From Lantana camara (lineage: Eukaryota > Streptophyta > Magnoliopsida > Lamiales > Verbenaceae), in the NCBI GenBank assembly GCA_037501455.1, contig CM074858.1:48419001-48483000 (forward strand): a stretch of DNA of 64,000 bases, in the 5' to 3' direction. How positions within the stretch are numbered: position 1 is the first letter of the stretch; each line of letters opens with the position of its first letter. The notes under the pieces are model-generated. The model searched no databases. It was given only the letters and a program-made list of their open reading frames with translations, and was not told the DNA's origin. Positions 11,632 to 23,350 of this stretch are shown here, piece by piece. The translations under genes were made by a program, and so were the position numbers.

Positions 11632-13545
11632 AAAATTGCCCAAGCCCCGTCACCGCCGCCCAGCCCTCCCGCATCCGTGCGGGAGGCCTCCCGCCTGCCT
11701 ATGCGCCCCGCTCGCCTGTCCAGCAATCGCGCTGGAGCGCCAGCCCAGGGATGGGCGGGACTGCCTGCCCACGCCGCATGCCTGAGGCAAGGGCGCGCAC
11801 GCCTAGCGCGTGTTCCTGTGCGGCGGGCGGGTGTCCCGGGCCCGTGTTTTCGTGTTTCTCGTGTTTCGTATTTTCGGTCCTTAAAATCCCATTTAATTTT
11901 ATTTTAATTTTATCTTTTAAAATCAGTTTTGCTAAAATAAAATTATTTTAAAATTTTGATTAAATTGGGATTTTTGAGAAGTTGATCGATTTAAATTTTG
12001 AGAAAAATTGCAAACTTTATTTTCTGAAAATATTGAAAGGATAAAATTATTAATTTTCAGAAATTAATTGGAATTTTATTAGTCTATTGTTTTTCGGGTT
12101 TTATTGAAAAGGCTCTTGAACAAGAATTACATCTAAGTCGTGTTTTAAGCTATTAGAGCTTAAAGCGAGAATTTTAATTTATTGGTTAAATTTAAATTCT
12201 TGCAAAAGCATGTTAGGTGATCATGGGTTTAGACTTATGTATGGTTTTAATTTATGCATATGGATGGTTTAAATTGGGGTTGGAGCCCTATAGTTGCGTT
12301 TTTCAATTGAGGTTGGGCCTCACTTATGTGCGTACTGTTATGTGATTTATTATGTGGCTTTCCATATTACTGTTTTTGAGGCCGAGGTATGCCCCGTGTA
12401 ATTGTCTAAGGCCAATATGAAGATTGAGCCTTATTACTTTATGTCTTTTTCTTTTTATTGTAATTTGAGAGTACAGATAGGTGGTGAGGTTTTATTTTCA
12501 TTTTGGAGACAATGCACCCAAGGAGTAAGATGGACCACATTCAAGTAACAAGGAGGCCATAAGTGAAGACCCCTCAAAATGTTAGGGAGGGGAATCTCAA
12601 TTGCAAAAATGTAATAGACATAGGGCTCGTATTTTGTTACAACTTTCCCTTATGTGATTTAAAATGTTTATGTGGCATGTATGTTAGAACTTGTGATTGT
12701 GGAGTGGCTCCCACATATCACGCATAAGATAGGTAGAACCCATGATCATTACATGTTAGTATCATGCTAGGACATTTTATCTGTTTATGTGCTTGTTTGA
12801 AATGCATTTAAGTGTACTTGCATTAATCAAGACTAATAAAATTGGATAACATATATGTTGGTGAGGTCAAACCGGACAACTCTCCGGTTGATTCGAAAAT
12901 TCCCATTAAATATTAAGCTAATTTCGAACAAATAGGTGTTTAATTCGAGATGCAAATTTTGGATTAAATTCCTAGCATTCCATCAATAGGTTTTAAGTTT
13001 AGTAAGCGAAACTAGTAATTGTCCGCGAGTCGTGGGATAGCTAGTGGAGCTTATTAGTTCTTAGTTACCTAATTGATCATTTTAAATGATCAATATTTCA
13101 TGATCAATTTTAGCAAGGGCGATGTCCGCGAGTCGTGGGTAGTTCGAACTAAGTTTTGATCATGATCTTATGATTGATGGGTCTAGCTGAACGCCTAAGT
13201 AAATATGGATGTCGCACGAGTCGTGGGTCCATATTGAAAGATAGGTGATGCAAAAACAATTACTAAGAGTTCTAAAGATGTTAGAATTGGTAAGTTGTAG
13301 CTACCTAGGGTTTTATTTAGAACGTCCGCGAGTCGTGGGTTCGAGGTAAAATGCCTAGGATCTTAGTACCAATTGGGAAACGTGTTCCTCTTAGATCTTT
13401 GAGAATTATAGATCTTTGAAAAACAGTGGGAGCTACATTAGATTAAAGACCTTATCTTTTTTATATCGTTATAATTCAGCATTCTCACTAGTTCTCTGTT
13501 TTACCATTTAGGTCGTAGATTCTGTGATTCTCTACGTGTTTTGAA
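11632..13545 (+). other. Leader of B
   Basis: This is untranslated sequence between the truncated LTR and gag. It opens with a GC-rich block (11640-11850) and continues AT-rich. The matching GC-rich block in A is at about 26030-26310. Open frames in the GC block on either strand are poorly conserved between A and B and are not called as genes. Confidence 0.7.
13021..13339 (+). repeat. Four copies of a 16-base leader motif in B
   Basis: GTCCGCGAGTCGTGGG occurs at 13021, 13124 and 13324, and a variant (GTCGCACGAGTCGTGGG) at 13211. They are about 85-115 bases apart and end about 200 bases before the gag start. Element A has four copies of its own version at the matching place. Confidence 0.85.
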
Positions 13546-14184
13546 ATGGCAACCAAAAACCCTCTTGTATCGATCCTCGAGTCAAACAAGTTGACTGGTC
13601 CCAACTATTCTGATTGGCTGAGGAATCTAAAAATCATTTTAGATTCTGATAAGAGAACTTATGTTCTCTTCGAAGGGGAGCCTAGTCCCGAAGGGGAGGC
13701 TCCTACTCGGGCCGAGCGGGATGCGATTCAGAAGTGGAAGGATGACAATCTCCAAGCCCGTTGCCTTATGTTGGCTAACATGTCTCCGGACTTGCAAAGG
13801 CAACATGAGGCCATGGAATTCGCTTGGGAGATTTACGACCACTTAGAGCAACTTTACCGCCCTCATGAACGTGTTAGAAGGTATAACACTTCAAAGGAAT
13901 TTTTCCACTTAAGAATCAGGGAAGGTTCAAGTGTCCATGAATATGGACTCAAGTTTCTTGCCCTTACTGAGAAACTTGCCTCCATGGACATGCCACTGAA
14001 AGATGAGCTTTCAGTGGATTTGTTGCTAGCTTCGCTCCCACCATCATTCAACCCATTTGTCCTTAACTTCAATATGAATCATGCTGATGCTACTGTAGCT
14101 GAGCTGATTAGTCAGCTTGTGACTGCTGAAAGCAGTTTTGATGGTGAATGCTCCATCTTCCTCTTCTGGGCCTTCGAAAGGTAA
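13546..14184 (+). pseudogene. Copia B gag
   Basis: A 212-codon frame opens with MATKNPLVSILESNKLTGPNY, the typical start of plant copia gag (UBN2/Retrotran_gag type), and continues with the conserved SDWLRNLKIIL segment and a LISQLVTAE segment near residue 190. Gag would assemble particles around element RNA. The start codon is the same as in element A. A frameshift at about 14140-14150 ends the frame early, and the rest of gag continues in the frame from 14138. Confidence 0.85.
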
Positions 14185-15007
14185 GGGCAAGAAAGCCCAA
14201 AAGAAGAAGAAGAAACCCCTTAGGCCCACTGGTGGCGTTTCGAAGGGGAAGGCCCAAAAGAAGAAGCGTGATCAGAAAGAGGATGTTTGCTTCCATTGTG
14301 GCAAAGCGGGACCTTGGAGGAGAAACTGCCCAGAGTACAAGGCTACTCTAAAGAAAGGTATCTTTCTCGTTGAAATAAATCTTTCTATTAATTCTAGTTC
14401 TTGGGTACTTGATACCGGTTGTGGAACTCATATCTGTAATGATGTACAGATGCTAAGTGAAGTCCAACAACTCAAAGAAGGAGAATGTGTCTTGAAGATC
14501 GGCGATGGCTCAAACGTTGAAGCTCGAGCTTTAGGCACAACTAGATTAGATTTAGGTAGTTTTGAGTTAGTTTTAAATAAAGTCCTTTATGTACCGAGCA
14601 TTATTCGTAATATAATTTCAGTTCCAATTTTAGATTGTGAATGTTATGAAACTTATATTAAGAATGGTAAATACTTTATCAAACGGAACAACTCTTCCAT
14701 TCACATTGGTACTCTAAGTAATGGACTTTATCTAACTCAAAATATCAATATTATGAATATACAACGAGAAACGAAACGTAAGAGAGATGACAAAGTTTCA
14801 GCTCCCTTATGGCACGCTAGATTAGGATACATTTCCAAGAACAGAATTAGCAATATAAACACTTTAGGATCATTCTCTGAAAATGATCTTAAGGAGTTAA
14901 CTTCTTGCGAATCCTGTCTCAAAGGAAAAATGTCCAAAGTCCCTTTTAAAGGAACTGTGGAACGTGCCATTAAGGTTTTGGATTTGATCCATACTGATGT
15001 TTGTTGA
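14138..15007 (+). pseudogene. Copia B gag C-end, protease and pre-integrase
   Basis: This is the continuation of B's polyprotein after a frameshift. It holds a Lys-rich linker, then CFHCGKAGPWRRNC, a zinc knuckle whose His is replaced by Pro. Element A keeps GHW at this place. The protease motif WVLDTGCGTHIC follows, then NKVLYVPSIIRNIISV, and the GAG-pre-integrase domain with LWHARLGYI and CESCLKGKM. The frame ends at HTDVC because a Gly codon (GGA in A) is TGA here at 15005-15007. The integrase continues beyond it. Confidence 0.85.
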
Positions 15008-15966
15008 CCGCTTAGTGTAAGCACAAGAAACAATCATCAGTATTTCATAACCTTTACTGATGACTTTAGTCGGTATGGTTATGTATACTTAATGAAGTAT
15101 AAATCTGAAGCTTTTGAAAAATTCTTAGAATTTCAAAAGGAGGTTGAGAACCAAACTGGTCACAAGATCAAAGCACTTCGATCTGATCGAGGAGGCGAGT
15201 ATCTTAGTGAAGACTTCCTTAATCATCTCAAAGATAATGGGATTATCTCTCAGTGGACTCCTCCGGGAACTCCTCAGCTTAATGGAGTTTCTAAGAGAAG
15301 AAATCGAACCCTACTAGATATGGTTCGTTCCATGATGAGTTTCACTGACTTACCACCTTCTTTCTGGGGTTATGCCCTAGAAAGTGCAGCAAAGATTTTG
15401 AATCTAGTTCCCTCTAAGTCAGTCCCTAAAACGCCCTATGAAATATGGCATGGTAAAATCCCTAGTTATTCTTACTTAAGAATTTGGGGTGTCCTGCTTA
15501 CGTGAAGAGGACAGTGGGAGATAAGTTAGAATCTCGTTCTAACTTATGCTACTTTGTAGGTTAACCTAAGGAATCCATATGATACTACTTCTATGATCAA
15601 TCTGAGCAAAAAAGTGTTTGTTTCCAGAAATGCACTTTTCTAGAGGAACCGTTCCTTAAAGAAAAGAAAGGCAAGATCATAGAATTAGAAGAAGTACAAA
15701 GTGATCCCACACCACCCACTGAAGAAACGTCCACTTCTGACCAACCACAACCAATCACGAATTTCGATACACACGAAAATCCTCCTCTAAGGCATTCTGA
15801 ACGCACTCCTAGACAGCCGGAGAGATGGTATGGATTCTTCCATGAAATCTGTCAAAAGGATAATGATCCTTTAACATATGAGGAGGCACTTTCAGATTCT
15901 GACTCTGAACAGTGGATAGAAGCCATGAAATCCGAAATGGATTCCATGAACTCCAACCAAGTTTGA
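15008..15966 (+). pseudogene. Copia B integrase
   Basis: The integrase core continues after the nonsense codon. The clearest open part is 15092-15505. The second Asp of the D,D(35)E triad lies in RSDRGGEY. The Glu is lost, with NGVSKRRNRT where A has NGVSERRNRT. A one-base deletion near 15490 ends the frame at WGVLLT. Further stops include TAA near 15560 and TGA replacing Trp near 15966. It inserted DNA copies in its ancestor and is inactive here. Confidence 0.85.
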
Positions 15967-16878
15967 ACCTTGGTAGATTTTCCTGATGGGGTCAAACCCA
16001 TAGGTTGCAAATGGATCTTTAAGAGAAAGCTTGGAGTTGATGGAAGCATTGCAGCCTAGAAAGCAAGACTGGTTGCAAAAGGATTCACTCAAAGACCCGG
16101 CGTGGACTTTGATGAAACCTTTTCACCAGTTGCAATGCAAAAGTCTATTCGGATCATGCTTGCCATTGCTGCGTATTATGACTACGAGATATGACAAATG
16201 GATGTGAAAACTGCCTTTCTCACTGGTGACATTGATAAAGACATTTATATGGAGCAACCCATAGGTTTCACATTCAGTGGGAGTGAGCAAAAGGTTTGCA
16301 AACTCCAAAGATCAATCTATGGATTGAAACAGGCTTCTAGGAATTGGAATATTCGATTTGATGAATCAGTCAAAGCGTTTGGCTTCATTCAAATTTCGAA
16401 TGAATCATGTGTGTATAGAAAGGAATTGGAGACCTCAGTCCAATTCTTAGTACTTTATGTTGATGACATCCTTCTTATTGGGAATTCGAAGGATGACATG
16501 AAAGTGACTAAGTTATGGTTATCGAACCAATACGAGATGAAATATCTGGGTGATGGGTCCTATATCCTTGGAATTGAAATCTATAGAGATAGATCTAGAA
16601 GGTTAATAGGACTATCACAGTCGATGTACATTGACAAAGTATTGAAGAGATTCAATATGGAGTCAGCAAAGGTTAAGAACCTTCCTATGAGTGTAGGAAC
16701 ATGTCTTTCAAAGAAGATGTGTCCTAAGACTAACCTTGAGAAGGAAAGAATGACTCATACACCTTATGCATCAGCAATAGGTAGCATAATGTATGCAATG
16801 TTATGTACTCGACCGGATGTGGCTTATGCACTTAGTGTAACAAGTCGTTTCCAATCTGACCCTGGAGATGGTCACTAG
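15967..16878 (+). pseudogene. Copia B reverse transcriptase
   Basis: The RT (RVT_2 family) is readable throughout. The first part, to 16197, has a stop in [14 protein letters not shown] near 16058 and a TGA for Trp near 16193. The open part 16198-16878 starts at MDVKTAFLTGDIDKDIYMEQ, containing the first catalytic Asp, and keeps the catalytic LYVDDILLIGN. The end carries a stop where A reads GHCTAVKN. Most of the stops are changes expected from C-to-T mutation. Confidence 0.85.
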
Positions 16879-16884
16879 GCTGCC

Positions 16885-17445
16885 GTGAAGAATATTCTCA
16901 AGTACTTGAAAAGTACTAAAGATTTATTCTTAGTTTATGGAGGTCAGAAAGATCTTACTGTCGAAGGATACTGCGATGCAAGCTTTGCATCTGACTTGTA
17001 CGATTTTAAGTCAATGTCAGGATACATTTTCTTCCTATACAGCGGAGAAGTGAGTTGGAAGAGTTCCAAGCAAACGACCACTGCAGATTCGACCACTGAG
17101 GCCGAATACTTAGCTGCAAATGATGCAGCTAAGGAAGGTGTTTGGATTAGAAACTTCATTCAAGAGTTGAATGTTGTTCCTAGTATGAAAGACCCCATTT
17201 CTGTGTTTTGTGACAACACTGGGGCAGTTGCTCAAGCAAGAGAACCAAGATCTCACCAACGGACTAAGCACATAATGAGGAAGTATCACCTAATCCGTGA
17301 TATTATCAAAAGAGGAGATGTGCAAATTGAGAGGGTCACATCAGCAGAGAACGTGGCAGATCCACTTACTAAACCCCTTAGTCGAGAAGCTTTCCAAGGA
17401 TATTTTCAGAAGATGGGACTTAGAGTAGCTTTAGAATGGCTTTGA
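16885..17445 (+). pseudogene. Copia B RNase H
   Basis: The 186-codon frame holds the copia RNase H domain: YCDASFASD, then SWKSSKQTTTADSTTEAEY with its acidic residues, then [22 protein letters not shown] near the end. It degraded the RNA strand during reverse transcription in the ancestor. It follows the RT after one stop codon (16876-16878) in the same frame. The domain itself looks complete, but it is part of a broken polyprotein. Confidence 0.85.
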
Positions 17446-17450
17446 CGGGC

Positions 17451-17461
17451 AAGTGGGAGAT
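17451..17461 (+). promoter_or_regulatory. Polypurine tract of B
   Basis: AAGTGGGAGAT directly precedes the 3' LTR. The same tract is found in C at 33768-33778 and, reversed, in A at 20467-20477. Confidence 0.85.
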
Positions 17462-19410
17462 TGCTAGGAATAATGCCCTAGAAAGCCGATTGTATATCCG
17501 CTTTGTGCTTTTCCTTATTGTAATCACAGACAATCATTGAATCAAATAACGAATTGTGGCAACACTTCTTTATATGCTCTTGTTTGGTATGCATTTACTT
17601 TAGCTGTGCATGTATGAGAACTCCCCTAATCCTAATGACTTTAGGACTCTACCATTTAGGTGAAATGGTTCATGAAACGAGCCCTATATCACATAAGTCA
17701 TGATTAGTAAAATACTCCAAGCCGATGAGTCCTACAGACAGTGGGAGTGTCAACCTGACTCCTCTAAGGCTTGCTTGTGGGATCACGCCCTTAAAAGGAC
17801 CACCTTGTTTCATGGAGGTGCAAAGTGTACAGTTGATACGTGCGTGATACATGAGGGTGGTTACTTTAATAAGTAAGTTCACTGAGGTGCCCCGTGTGAG
17901 AACATTCCTAAATGGGAAAGGTAGTTTCTATTTCAGGAAATAGAAACTTCCAGATTAGGAAATATCTCACGATTCATTGATGTGATTAATTGATCCTTAG
18001 ACTTGAGGTTCCTTGTCACTTTATGAGTTAATTCTGTAGTCTTAGGTATAAGCTTTAAAGGGTGTCGCCTTAGACAACTGATTCAAGGCTTCTGCTGGGG
18101 CTGCACAAGTGATTCACGAAAGTGAATGAGAATCAAGAAAGGACCTACACTTGCATTTGCAAGGTGATCTCTTATTGTGTAAGTCTTTCATATGCCATAT
18201 GGAGTCCTTGGCCAAGGCAGTAGATCAAGACATCAAGAAAAGGTTTCTTGGATTGAGATCAAATGGATATGAAATGCACTTAGCTTTAAGACCGGATTAT
18301 TAGGATTCTGATTATTCCCTTACCCTAGATCTTGGTTGAAAGATAGTAAGTAGGAGGATTGTATCTCACATGAATCAATGACTTAAAGGTTCTGTCGAAT
18401 CCGAACATTCGAATTTAGCTAGGGGTTAAACACCTGTTGCTAGCCTATGGTCGTTTGATATGTGGACTGATTAATTCATTAGTGAATTGATTAATTAGGG
18501 TCACTGCTAATTGAATTGAGAACCTAGAGGGTCACACACAACAACTTGGTTACATGAGTTGAGGCTTTAAAATGATTAAACGAGTTAATCGGGCCAAGAG
18601 GGTTCCACACGTGTGAACCACACGTGTGGCTAACGTGATTGGCACGTGTCCTTGTGGCACGTGTCTCACTCGTGTGTAAATATATGTGTATATTTATTTA
18701 TGTGTTAAATAATTAACGTGATTAATTATTTAATAGACTTTGGTTTAATTTTGAATTAAAAAGAAAGTCTTATTTTGGAGAAAAATAATCTAGTTAATTA
18801 GTTATGAATTAATTAATTAGATAAAATAAGTTATTTATTTTAAATAAATAAAGTATAAAATTATCCAAAAATAGTTTGGATATTTTTAGCTCTCTTGAAA
18901 GTTGATTTGAATTTGAATTCAAAGTAAAAGTCAAAATTACTTGATGATCAAGTAATAGGAGAGAGAGACCAAAACCCTAGCCCATAAGGACTAGGATTTT
19001 CTGTCCTCCCTTTAATATAAATAGGGGAGCTCGAGCTCCCCTTAGAGCGAATTGGCAATTCTTTTGGTTCATGTCTTGAACACCATCCTTTCTCCAAGAT
19101 AAACGAAACACTAGGTTAAGCCTAAACACTAACTAGAGAACTAGCATCCTTACTAGTTAGATTGTAGTCAAGTTGGTGGACTATCTCTAGAGAGCTTCAA
19201 GTTAGAAGTTTGAAGATTCGAGCTTTACCAAGGAGAGGGGATCAAGCCGCGAGAAGAGTGTTCTTGGGTGGCTTGAAACACTTCAAGAAAGAATAATAGA
19301 AAACTAAGTTTCTTATCTCTACTATTTTGGTTACACGATTGCGAGTCCAAGATCCTTTTGTTGGGAAATTTTTTAATATTCCGCTGCTTTCTGATTCGTG
19401 TTTTCCAACA
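17462..19410 (+). repeat. 3' LTR of B (1,949 bp)
   Basis: A complete LTR starting TGCTAGGAATAATGCCC and ending TTTTCCAACA. It includes the hairpin near 17914-17950, a G-box cluster (18606-18666) and a TATA box TATAAATAG (19016-19024). It is the only complete LTR of B and shows what the 5' copy has lost. Confidence 0.9.
18606..18666. promoter_or_regulatory. G-box cluster in the B 3' LTR
   Basis: Four ACGTG cores in 61 bases: CACACGTGTG (18606), CCACACGTGTGG (18618-18629), GGCACGTGTC (18641) and GGCACGTGTC (18656). They lie about 350-400 bases upstream of the TATA box. The 5' LTR has diverged copies near 11186-11250. Confidence 0.55.
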
Positions 19411-20466
19411 TTAGCATCCTACCATAACCCTCGTGTCCTGGCATTTGTGTGTGACCCTATAGGTTCATTATTCAATTAGCAGTGACTACATAGCCGAATA
19501 ATGAGATTAATCGAAGAACTTTTCAGTCAATAACATACAAAGAAATACGATCCTCCTACAACTCCATCTCTCAATCAAGAACTAAGGCATGGGAATATTC
19601 TGAGAGACTAAATATTCTTGATCTTTAAAGTTAAGTTCGTTTCATATCCATTTAGACCTCAGTCCAAGAAAACCCCACTTTCTTGACATCTTGATCTTTT
19701 ATCCACCTTGGCCAAGGGTTTAAGTTAATGGACTACGAACAACTCAATCAATAAGAGATCATTCTTGTTCTTGCAACAAGGGTAGGTCCTTTGTAGATTC
19801 TACTAATTCTACATATGCCACTTATGTAATCCCAATATAGGCCGTGGTTCAGGTGTCTATATGGCGACACCCTTTTGAGCCTATATCAAAGATTACAGAG
19901 TTAGCTCATATGAGACATTACAGAATCTCAAGTCTAAGGATTAATGAATCATATTATTGACCTGTGAGATATTTCCTAATCTGGAAGTTTCTAGGAGACT
20001 TCCTTTCCCATTTAGGAATGTTCTCACGTGGGACATCTCAGTGATGAAGTTCTAGTAACAATTACCCTCATGTATTATGAACGTATCATCGTATGCACTT
20101 ATCACCCCATGAAACTGAGTGAACCTTCAAAAGGACATAATCACATAAGCAAGTCTCAACAGAGTCTAGGTCGACAGTCCCACTGTCTGTCGGACTCTCG
20201 ACTTGGAGAAGTTTCTAATCCTTGCCTATGGAGTTAAAAACTTGTTTCATGTGTCGTTCCCATAACAACAAAGTTCTTAACGGTCTCATCGGATTACAGG
20301 AGTTCAATACATGCAAAAACACAGTCAACCCAAACAGACATAAATAAACACATAAAGAAGTGAATGCCTATGAACAAAATCATCTCGTTTATTATTCTAA
20401 GACTGTTTGTGATATTACTAGGAAATCGTAAAGCCAAAAGCTGCTTTAAGGGCACTATTCCTAACA

Positions 20467-20477
20467 ATCTCCCACTT
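20467..20477 (-). promoter_or_regulatory. Polypurine tract of A
   Basis: The minus strand reads AAGTGGGAGAT immediately before the 3' LTR of A. Confidence 0.85.
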
Positions 20478-20488
20478 GCCCGTCAAAG

Positions 20489-20932
20489 CTATTCAGGAGC
20501 TAATCTAAGACCCATCTTCTGAAGATGTCCTTTGAAAGTCTGTTGACTAAGGGCTTTAGTAAGTGGATCTGGCATGTTCTCTGCCGATGTGACCCTTTCA
20601 ATTTGCACATCTCCTCTCTTGATGATATCACGGATTAAGTGATACTTCCTCAAAATGCGCTTGGTCCTTTGGTGAGATCTTGATTCTCTTGCTTGAGCAA
20701 CCGCCCCGGTGTTGTCACAAAACACTGTAACAGGGTTATTAATGCTAGGAACTACACCCAACTCGTGGATGAAGTTTCTTACCCGAACTCCTTCCTTAGC
20801 TGCATCGTTTGCAGCTAAGTATTCGGCCTCAATGGTCGAGTCAGCAGTGGTCGCTTGCTTGGAACTTTTCCAACTCACTGCTCCGCCGTTTAGGGAGCAT
20901 ATGTATCCTGACATGGATTTAAAGTCATCCAT
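20489..20932 (-). pseudogene. Copia A RNase H
   Basis: A 147-codon frame starting at [17 protein letters not shown] continues through [19 protein letters not shown] and [21 protein letters not shown], the copia RNase H domain. Upstream, between 20933 and 20977, two stops lie in the stretch [18 protein letters not shown], where B reads YGGQKDLTVEGYCDAS. The domain is therefore cut from the pol frame. The initiator Met shown is internal and not a real start. Confidence 0.85.
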
Positions 20933-20977
20933 GTCTGATGCAAAGCTTGCATCACAGTATCATCTAATGTCAAGATC

Positions 20978-23350
20978 TTACTGGCCTCCGTAAACTACGA
21001 ATAAATCCTTAGTTCTTCGTAAGTACTTAAGGATATTCTTTACAGCAGTACAGTGACCTTCACCAGGGTCAGATTGGAATCGGCTAGTCACACTAAGTGC
21101 ATAAGCCACATCCGGTCGAGTACATAGCATCGCATACATTATGCTTCCTATAGCTGATGCATAAGGAATTTTGGACATCCTGGACTTCTCAAGTTTATTC
21201 TTGGGATACAGCTTCTTCGAAAGAACTGTTCCCGGGCCCATTGGAACTTTTCCACGTTTGGATTCTTCCATACTAAATCTCTTTAGTGCTTTGTCTATGT
21301 AAACCGACTGTGATAATCCTAATAATCTCTTAGATCTATCCCGATAGATCTTTATACCGAGAATGTAGGATGCATCACCAAGATCCTTCATCTCAAATTG
21401 GTTCGATAACCAAGACTTTGTTACTTTCATGTCATCCTTCGCATTCCCAATGAGGGGGATGTCATCTACATAAAGTACCAGAAATTGAACCGAGGTTTCC
21501 AATTCTTTCTTGTACACGCAAGACTTATTCGGATTTTGACTAAAGCCAAACGATTTGACTGCTTCATCAAATCGAATGTTCCAATTCCTAGAAGCTTGTT
21601 TCAATCCGTAGATTGAACGTTGAAGCTTGCAAGCCTTTTGCTCGCTCCCACTGAATGTGAAACCCATGGGTTGCTCCATGTAAATGTCTTTGTCAATGTC
21701 TCCATTGAGAAAGGCAGTTTTCACATCCATTTGCCATATCTCATTGTCATAATATGCCGCAATGGCAAGTAGGATCCTAATGAATTTTTGTATTGCAACC
21801 GGGGAGAAGGTTTCATCAAAGTCTACACCTGGTCTTTGAGTAAACCCCTTAGCAACTAATCTTGCTTTAAAGGCTGCCACGCTTCCATCTACTCCAAGCT
21901 TGCGCTTACATATCCATTTACACCCTATGGGCTTGATCCCATCAGGTGGATCAACCAAGGTCCAAACTTGGTTAGAGTACATGGAATCCATTTCGGATTT
22001 CTCTGCTTCTTTCCACGGTTCAGAGTCCGAATCTAACAGTGCCTCCTCATAAGTTAATGGATCATTATCCATTTGAGATGTTTGGTGGAGAAAACCATAC
22101 CATCTCTCTGGTTGTCTAGGAATGCGTTCAGAACGTCTTATTTGAGGAGGATTTTCGCGTGTATCACTCTCTTGGGTAGGGATAGGGACGTCTTTCTCCA
22201 AGCTAGGCGTGGGACCTTGGTCTCGAACCTCTTCGAGTTCTGCGATCTTGCCTTTCTTTTCTTTAAGGAACGAGTCCTCAAGAAAAGTGGCGTTTCTTGA
22301 CACAAAGACCTTTTCTTCAAGAGAATCGTAGAAATGATATCCTGTCGACTCTTTAGGATATCCTATAAAGTTACATACGCTTGAACTAGCTTCAAGCTTA
22401 TCTCCCACTGTCCTCTTTACGTAAGCAGGATAACCCCAAATTTTTAAGTAAGAATAGTTAGGGATTTTGCCAAACCACATCTCATATGGGGTTTTTGGTA
22501 CAAATTTGGAGGGAACAAGATTTAGAATCTTAACTGCTGATTCTAGGGCATAGCCCCAGAACGATGGTGGCAATTCAGTAAAACTCATCACGGAACGAAC
22601 CATATCAAGTAGGGTTCTGTTCCTTCTTTCCGAAACTCCATTTAATTGAGGAGTTCCTGGAGGGGTCCACTGAGAGATAATTCCATTATCTCTGAGATGA
22701 TTAGGGAATTCATCACTTAGATACTCGCCACCTCGATCAGATCGAAGTGTCTTAATCTTTTGACCGGTTTGGTTCTCAACCTCCTTCTGAAATTCAAAGA
22801 ATTTCTCAAAGGCTTCGGATATATACTTCATTAAGTACACATAACCAAAAGGACTAAAGTCATCTATGAAGGTTATGAAATACTGATGATTGTTTCTAGT
22901 ACTTACACTAAGTTGTCCACAAACATCAGTAAGGATTAAATCCAACACTTTAGTGGCACGTTCCACTTTACCATTAAAGGGAGTCTTGGCCATTTTTCCT
23001 TTAAGACATGATTCACAATGAGTCAACTCTTTAACTTTATTATTATAGAATGATCCTAAATTAGTTAACTTAGCAATCCTATCTTTAGAAATATGGCCTA
23101 AACATGCGTGCCATAAAGAAGTCGAGATCTTGTCATCTCTTTCACATTTGTTTGATTGTTGTATATTCAAAATATTGGTGTCTTTAGTTATATAAAGTTC
23201 ATTAGATAATGTACCAAGTAAAATGGAAGCTTTATTCTTCTTAAGACAAAATTTTCCATCTCGGGAGAAAGTCTCATATCCTTCACAATCTAATATTGGA
23301 ATGGAAATTATATTACGAATAATAGAAGGTACATAAAGGACTTTATTCAA
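20978..23350 (-). pseudogene. Copia A pol: pre-integrase, integrase, reverse transcriptase
   Basis: This is the longest open frame of the window, 790 codons. Residues 80-120 hold the GAG-pre-integrase zinc region (LWHACLGHI, HCESC). The integrase core follows with Asp142 (TDVCG), Asp205 (RSDRGGEY) and Glu241 (NGVSERRNRT), a full D,D(35)E set. A linker of about 100 residues leads to the RT from about residue 445, with Asp542 in MDVKTAFLNGD and the catalytic YVDD at 627-630. The first Met is internal: the polyprotein should begin at gag, but a stop near 23394 cuts it off. The frame ends at a stop before RNase H. Integrase and RT look catalytically complete, while the whole element is not. Confidence 0.9.

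Larger units (their letters stand above)
10039..19410 (+). mobile_element. Ty1/copia element B (plus strand), inside the A LTR
   Basis: It starts TGTTAGG at 10039 and ends TTTTCCAACA at 19410. The flanks TTAAC (10034) and TTAGC (19411) are a target duplication with one mismatch, and the unfilled site survives in the other A LTR near 30117-30125. Order: truncated 5' LTR, leader, gag, protease, integrase, RT, RNase H, polypurine tract, 3' LTR. It is closely related to A. The coding region has nonsense changes and frameshifts, the 5' LTR lacks its 3' part, and no primer binding site is present, so it could not move by itself. Confidence 0.9.
9157..20466 (-). repeat. 3' LTR of A (left copy), split by B
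   Basis: The LTR occupies 9157-10038 and 19411-20466, and B fills the gap. It matches the right LTR (26580-31264) segment by segment, for example the CCTACCATAACCCTCGTG word at 19418 and 30122. The left copy lacks about 80 bases present in the right one near 30210-30290. Confidence 0.9.
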
